From Caulobacter mirabilis (GTDB taxonomy: Bacteria; Pseudomonadota; Alphaproteobacteria; Caulobacterales; Caulobacteraceae): a DNA stretch of 64,000 bases. This document shows positions 60,278 to 64,000 of this stretch, one piece after another (within the stretch, counting starts at the first letter, position 1; every line of letters starts with the position of its first letter). The position numbers were made by a program, and so were the translations under genes. Location of the stretch: positions 3,286,001 to 3,350,000 of the forward strand of contig NZ_CP024201.1 in assembly GCF_002749615.1 (NCBI RefSeq), given 5' to 3'. Under the pieces are notes generated by a model. The model searched no databases and had not been told where the DNA came from. It worked only from the letters and a program-made list of their open reading frames with translations.

Positions 60278-60733
60278 ATGTCGCGTATTTTCATCGTCCT
60301 CGCCGGCTGGCTCATCGCCGCCCCGGCCCTGGCCCAGCCCCTGCGCCCGGTCGAGGTCGGCCGCTTCGCCAAGTTCATGGACCTGGCCAGCATCCAGCGA
60401 ACCGGCGATGCGGTGACCTTCCGCTACCTGCTGGTGGTGGACGAGGACTTCGAGGCCGGCGGCCAGCGCTTCCTGGGCGGCTGGTCCTACATGAGCGCCG
60501 ACTGCGGCCGCCAGGTGATCGACCTGACCGGCTTCCAGAGCGTCCGCGCCGACCGCAGCGAAGGCCCCCGTACGGTGGACGCCCAGCCCAGCTGGCCGAT
60601 CGCCCCGGGCAGCGTCGACGAGTTGCTCGCCGGCATGGCCTGCGACGGCGCGCGGGCGGAGAACCGGCCGGACGCCAAGACGGTGGACGAGGCGGTGACC
60701 CTGGGCCGGAAGTGGCTGAGCGAGGGGCCTTAA
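60278..60733 (+). CDS. Hypothetical exported protein within the division cluster
   Basis: 151 residues, not recognised. Signal peptide about 1-20 (MSRIFIVLAGWLIAAPALAQ with cleavage after ALA). The mature part is a small beta-rich domain with VTFRYLLVVDEDFEAGGQRF and SYMSADCGRQVIDLTGFQSV and two Cys (about 70 and 128) that could pair. Surface-adhesin-like or DUF domains have this look, but I cannot assign it. It is transcribed against murC and murG. Confidence 0.65.
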   Translation: MSRIFIVLAGWLIAAPALAQPLRPVEVGRFAKFMDLASIQRTGDAVTFRYLLVVDEDFEAGGQRFLGGWSYMSADCGRQVIDLTGFQSVRADRSEGPRTVDAQPSWPIAPGSVDELLAGMACDGARAENRPDAKTVDEAVTLGRKWLSEGP

Positions 60734-60747
60734 CTGCGTCCGCGCAT

Positions 60748-60837
60748 CCCGGCGAAGGCCGGGACCCAGTCGGGGTCTCAGAACTTCGAATGGAATCCCG
60801 GAAGCTCAGGCCTAGCTGGGTCCCGGCCTTCGCCGGG
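60748..60837. repeat. Inverted repeat between the 60278 gene and murG
   Basis: Perfect 22-bp arms at 60748-60769 and 60816-60837 (left arm begins CCCGGCGAAGGCCGGGACCC). Each arm also folds alone (CCCGGC-gaa-GGCCGGG). This CCCGGCGAAGGCCGGGACCCAG motif is common between genes in many alphaproteobacteria. It could end both convergent transcripts. Confidence 0.7.
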
Positions 60838-60854
60838 ACGGACGGGTACTGGCG

Positions 60855-61949
60855 CTACCGCGCCGTGTCCTCGACCAGGTCGGCCAGCCGCTCGGCCGCG
60901 TCGGGCCGCGCCACGGACTTCGCGCCCGCGGCCATGCGGGCCAGCCAGTCGGGGTCCTTCAGCAGGGCGTTCAGGGCGCCGGCCAGGGTGTCCACGGTCA
61001 GCTCGCGCTCGGGGCAGATCGCCGCCGCGCCGGCGTCGGCCAGCAGCTTTGCGTTGTAGGTCTGGTGGTCGTCCAGGGCGACGGCCAGCGGGACCAGCAC
61101 CGACGGTTTGCCGGCCACCGCCAGCTCGCAAACCGTCGAGGCGCCGGCGCGGCCGATGACCAGGTGCGCCGTCTTCAGCCGCCCGGCCATGTCGCGGAAG
61201 AACGGGGCCACCTCGGCCTTGACCATGGCGTTGGCGTAGGTGCGGCGGGCGATGTCCATCGACTCCTTGCGGGTCTGCTGCTGGACCTCGATGCGCACGC
61301 GCAGGTCCTCGGGCAGCTTGGCGATGGCCTCGGGCGTCAGCTCCGACAGCAGGCGCGCGCCCTGGCTGCCCCCGGTGACCAGGATTCGGATCGGACCATC
61401 GGCCGCGGGAGCCTCGTAGGGAACGCCGTAGAGGGCGCGGATGTCGGGCCGCACCGGATTGCCGACGACATGGGTCCGCGACGCGACCGCCGGCTTGGCC
61501 AACTGCAGCGTCGGAAAGGCGCAGGCCACCGCATCAACGCGGCCGGCGATGAAGCGGTTCACCCGGCCGAACACCGCGTTCTGCTCGTGGATCACCGTCG
61601 GCCGTCGCTGGGCGATCCCCGCCAGCAGGCCCGGCAGCGACGGGTAGCCGCCGAAGCCGACCACGACCGCCGGATCCAGTTGCTTGAAGGCGCGTCCGGC
61701 CTGCAGCGTGCCCTGCAGCACCGCCCAGCCGGCCTTCAGCATGCCGATGGGATCGCCGGGCCGCGCCGTGGCGGCCGACAGGGCGATGCGTTGGTCGGCC
61801 GGGAACTTGTCGGCGTAGAGGGCGCCGCGCTCGTCGGTGGCGAGCACGATGCGCCAGCCGCGGCGGATCAGTTCTTCGGCCAGGGCCTGGGCGGGAAACA
61901 GATGGCCGCCGGTGCCTCCGGCAGCGACGACGGCAAGTCTCGCGGGCAT
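60855..61949 (-). CDS. murG: Undecaprenyl-PP-MurNAc-pentapeptide-UDPGlcNAc GlcNAc transferase
   Basis: Makes lipid II from lipid I on the cytoplasmic membrane face. 364 residues from the ATG at 61949. N-terminal G-loop GGTGGH (11-16), VVGFGGYPSLPGLL, HEQNAVFGRVNRF, and the UDP-GlcNAc side VTGGSQGA, GRAGASTVCELA and DHQTYNA. It lies 11 bp after ftsW. Confidence 0.97.
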   Translation of the reverse strand: MPARLAVVAAGGTGGHLFPAQALAEELIRRGWRIVLATDERGALYADKFPADQRIALSAATARPGDPIGMLKAGWAVLQGTLQAGRAFKQLDPAVVVGFGGYPSLPGLLAGIAQRRPTVIHEQNAVFGRVNRFIAGRVDAVACAFPTLQLAKPAVASRTHVVGNPVRPDIRALYGVPYEAPAADGPIRILVTGGSQGARLLSELTPEAIAKLPEDLRVRIEVQQQTRKESMDIARRTYANAMVKAEVAPFFRDMAGRLKTAHLVIGRAGASTVCELAVAGKPSVLVPLAVALDDHQTYNAKLLADAGAAAICPERELTVDTLAGALNALLKDPDWLARMAAGAKSVARPDAAERLADLVEDTAR

Positions 61950-61960
61950 GGTGAACTCTA

Positions 61961-63133
61961 CTAAGCGAAGGCGCCGGTGGGGGCGAGGCCTTCGTTGCCG
62001 GCATAGGCGCCTGGTCGCTTGCGGGTCAGGCCCAGGGCCATGCCCAGCGTCAGGCCCATGGCCAGCATCGAGGAGCCGCCGTAGCTGATGAACGGCAGGG
62101 TCATGCCCTTGGTCGGGATCATGTTCAGGTTCACCGCCACGTTGATCAGGGCCTGCTGGCCGACCAGCACGAACAGGCCCGCGGCCGCCACCTGCTCGAA
62201 CGGATCGCTGAGCCGTAGAGACTTGTACAGGCCCCGCGCCACCAGGAAGCCGAACAGGGCGATCAGGGCCAGGGAGAAGATGAGACCGTACTCCTCGGCG
62301 AGGACCGAATAGGCGAAGTCGGTGTGCATGTCGGGCACCCCGCGCTTCATCACCCCCTCGCCCGGGCCGCGCCCGAACAGGCCGCCGGCGGCGATGGCCT
62401 CGCTGGCCTGGCTGATCTGGTGCTTGTCGGCCTTGTCCGGGCTGAGGAAGGTCTGCACCCGGTTGTGGACGTGGGGGATCAGGAAATATGTGCTGCCCAG
62501 GCCTATGACGGCGGTGATGCCCAGGCCCATGATCCAGCTCATCGGCACGCCGGCCATCCAGAACGCGGCGCCGAAGGCGATGGTGATCAGCACCGTCTGG
62601 CCGACGTCCGGCTGGATCAGCAGCAGGGCCACGGCTAGGCCGTACAGACAGAAGGCGATGAACACCCCCGGCACCCCCTCGCCCTTCTGTCCCTCGGCGA
62701 ACATCCAGGCGACCAGCACCACCAGAGCCGGCTTCATGAATTCCGAGGGCTGCAGGGTGAAGCCGGCGAAGTTGATCCAGCGTGTCGCGCCCTTGGCCTC
62801 GTGGCCCAGGAACGGCAACGCCGCCATCAGTCCGATCATGGCCAGATAGACGAAGAAGGCCGTCCGGCGGATCTGGCGGGGCGTCATCATCGACACCGCG
62901 ATCAGCATGACCACCGCCCCGCCGCCGAAGACGGTCTGGCGGATGGCGAAGTGGAAGCTGTCGTCGTAGCGCAGGCGGGCCGCGGCGGCCGGGCTGGTGC
63001 CGAACGACAGCAGTACGCCCAGCACGATCAGGACGGCGGTGGCGCCCAGCAGCCAGTGGTCCGTCGTCCACCACCAGCGCCCCAGCGCCGTCTTGTCCGA
63101 TCGGAGGAAGGCGTGAGGGCTGGAGCCGGTCAT
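61961..63133 (-). CDS. ftsW: Cell-division peptidoglycan glycosyltransferase FtsW
   Basis: SEDS glycosyltransferase of the divisome, partner of FtsI. 390 residues with ten membrane segments. Motifs: GATRWINFAGFTLQPSE (about 115-131), AEEYGLIFSLALIALFGF and INVAVNLNMIPTKGMTLPFI with SYGGSS. The start ATG at 63133 overlaps the murD stop by 4 bp. Placement in the dcw cluster separates it from the RodA paralogue at the other end of this window. Confidence 0.96.
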   Translation of the reverse strand: MTGSSPHAFLRSDKTALGRWWWTTDHWLLGATAVLIVLGVLLSFGTSPAAAARLRYDDSFHFAIRQTVFGGGAVVMLIAVSMMTPRQIRRTAFFVYLAMIGLMAALPFLGHEAKGATRWINFAGFTLQPSEFMKPALVVLVAWMFAEGQKGEGVPGVFIAFCLYGLAVALLLIQPDVGQTVLITIAFGAAFWMAGVPMSWIMGLGITAVIGLGSTYFLIPHVHNRVQTFLSPDKADKHQISQASEAIAAGGLFGRGPGEGVMKRGVPDMHTDFAYSVLAEEYGLIFSLALIALFGFLVARGLYKSLRLSDPFEQVAAAGLFVLVGQQALINVAVNLNMIPTKGMTLPFISYGGSSMLAMGLTLGMALGLTRKRPGAYAGNEGLAPTGAFA

Positions 63134-64000
63134 GCGCGCGCTCCCCTGAGGGCGGGCCGGGTCAGGCCCTCGACGGCGTGGCGGAAGGCCTCGCCCCGGG
63201 CCTCGAAGTCGCTGAACTGGTCGAACGAAGCGCAGGCCGGCGACAGCAGGACGATGGCGTCCTCGCCGCTGGCCTTGGCGTCGGCGAAGGCGGCGGCGAC
63301 GGCCGCGTCGATCACGCCGCACTGCTCGTAGGGCGCCCGGCCCTCGAGCTCCTGAGCGAACTGGTCGGCGGCCTCGCCGATCAGGTAGGCCTTGGCCACG
63401 CGCGGGAACAGGTCGTGCAGCGGCGCGATGCCGTCGGACTTCGGCTTGCCGCCGGCGATCCAGTAGACGCGCGGATAGCTGCTGAGCGCCTGGCGGGCGG
63501 CGTCGGCGTTGGTCGCCTTGGAGTCGTTGACGAACCGGACCCGGCCGATCGTCCCGACGGTCTCCATCCGGTGCGCCAGGCCTGGGAAGCTCATCAGGCC
63601 GGCGGCGGCGTCCTCGGCGGAGACGCCCAGAGCCCGAGCGGCGGCGTAGGCCGCGGCCGCGTTCTGCCAGTTGTGCCGGCCCGGCAGCGAGCGGGCGCGC
63701 ATCAGATCGGCCACTTCGACCACGCGGTCGCCGGTCGCGTCGTAGAGCACGCCCTGGATGGCGTAGACGCCGCGGCCCATCGAGCGGCTGGCGCTGATCG
63801 GCCAGATGGTCCGGCGGTTGGCGGCGGTGATCTCGGTGCAGATCCGCTGGCACCAGGGGTCGTCGACCCCGATGATGGCGGTGTCGCCCTTGCCCTGGTT
63901 CAGCAGCGCGCGGCGCTTGGCGGCGACGTAGCCGTCCATGCCGCCGTGGCGGTCGAGGTGATCGGCGGAGATGTTCAGCAGCACCGCCGCGTCGGGCTTG
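63130..64000 (-). CDS. murD: UDP-N-acetylmuramoylalanine--D-glutamate ligase, 5' end cut by window edge
   Basis: Adds D-Glu to UDP-MurNAc-L-Ala. About 290 C-terminal residues are visible; the N-terminal part lies beyond the right edge. Central domain LLNISADHLDRHGGMDGYVA and C-terminal motifs NDSKATNADAARQAL, WIAGGKPKSDGI and LLSPACASFDQFSDFEARG are characteristic. Its stop overlaps the ftsW start. Confidence 0.95.
   Translation of the reverse strand, partial: KPDAAVLLNISADHLDRHGGMDGYVAAKRRALLNQGKGDTAIIGVDDPWCQRICTEITAANRRTIWPISASRSMGRGVYAIQGVLYDATGDRVVEVADLMRARSLPGRHNWQNAAAAYAAARALGVSAEDAAAGLMSFPGLAHRMETVGTIGRVRFVNDSKATNADAARQALSSYPRVYWIAGGKPKSDGIAPLHDLFPRVAKAYLIGEAADQFAQELEGRAPYEQCGVIDAAVAAAFADAKASGEDAIVLLSPACASFDQFSDFEARGEAFRHAVEGLTRPALRGARA

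Overview
The window is high-GC DNA from an alphaproteobacterium, most likely the Caulobacteraceae (Caulobacter/Phenylobacterium type). The reasons are the division-cluster order murD-ftsW-murG-murC-murB-ddl-ftsQ-ftsA-ftsZ-lpxC-bamD-recN-ligA, a roughly 500-residue FtsZ, a CtrA-type TTAA-N7-TTAA site with CcrM GANTC sites before ftsZ, and an alphaproteobacterial GTTC-N7-GTTC SOS box before recN. I saw no rRNA, tRNA, CRISPR array, insertion sequence or phage module.

Left end (1-5.4 kb): the cell-elongation operon, transcribed leftward as mreB-mreC-mreD-mrdA(PBP2)-rodA. From mreC onward each stop overlaps the next start by 4 bp. rodA runs off the left edge. 5.4-9.2 kb: an EamA transporter, a methyltransferase-like gene behind a structured leader ending in a perfect intrinsic terminator, and leuA. 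leuA has a 23-codon Leu-rich leader peptide and an attenuator hairpin in front of it.

Middle (9-43.8 kb): a metabolic and accessory mosaic. It holds an SDS-type alkylsulfatase, a RelE/ParE-RHH toxin-antitoxin pair, a TVP38 membrane protein, an FMN reductase, aspartate aminotransferase, a lipoprotein, a TraB/GumN protein, a small XRE regulator with a membrane partner, succinyl-CoA:acetate CoA-transferase, a DUF1028 protein, a divergent class A beta-lactamase-like protein, an SDR/AraC divergent pair, two GSTs and several small DUF genes. Further right are Coq4, a UvrD/PcrA helicase, an ArsR regulator with a membrane partner, LtrA, PrmA, an aminopeptidase P, an aminotransferase/MarR divergent pair, and a GntR-ABC ATPase-permease-S9 peptidase operon. 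Several regulators sit beside clear palindromic operator candidates.

Right end (43.8-64 kb): cell division and envelope synthesis, transcribed leftward. murD (cut by the right edge), ftsW and murG are followed by murC and murB, then ddl, ftsQ, ftsA, ftsZ, lpxC, bamD, recN and ligA. The dcw cluster carries unusual passengers: an M28 peptidase coupled to ddl, a low-GC immunity-like gene between murC and murB, and two opposite-strand genes (a thioesterase and a secreted hypothetical protein) that split it into separate transcription units. Palindromic intergenic repeats lie at several gene ends, and one family occurs twice in opposite orientation about 44 kb apart.
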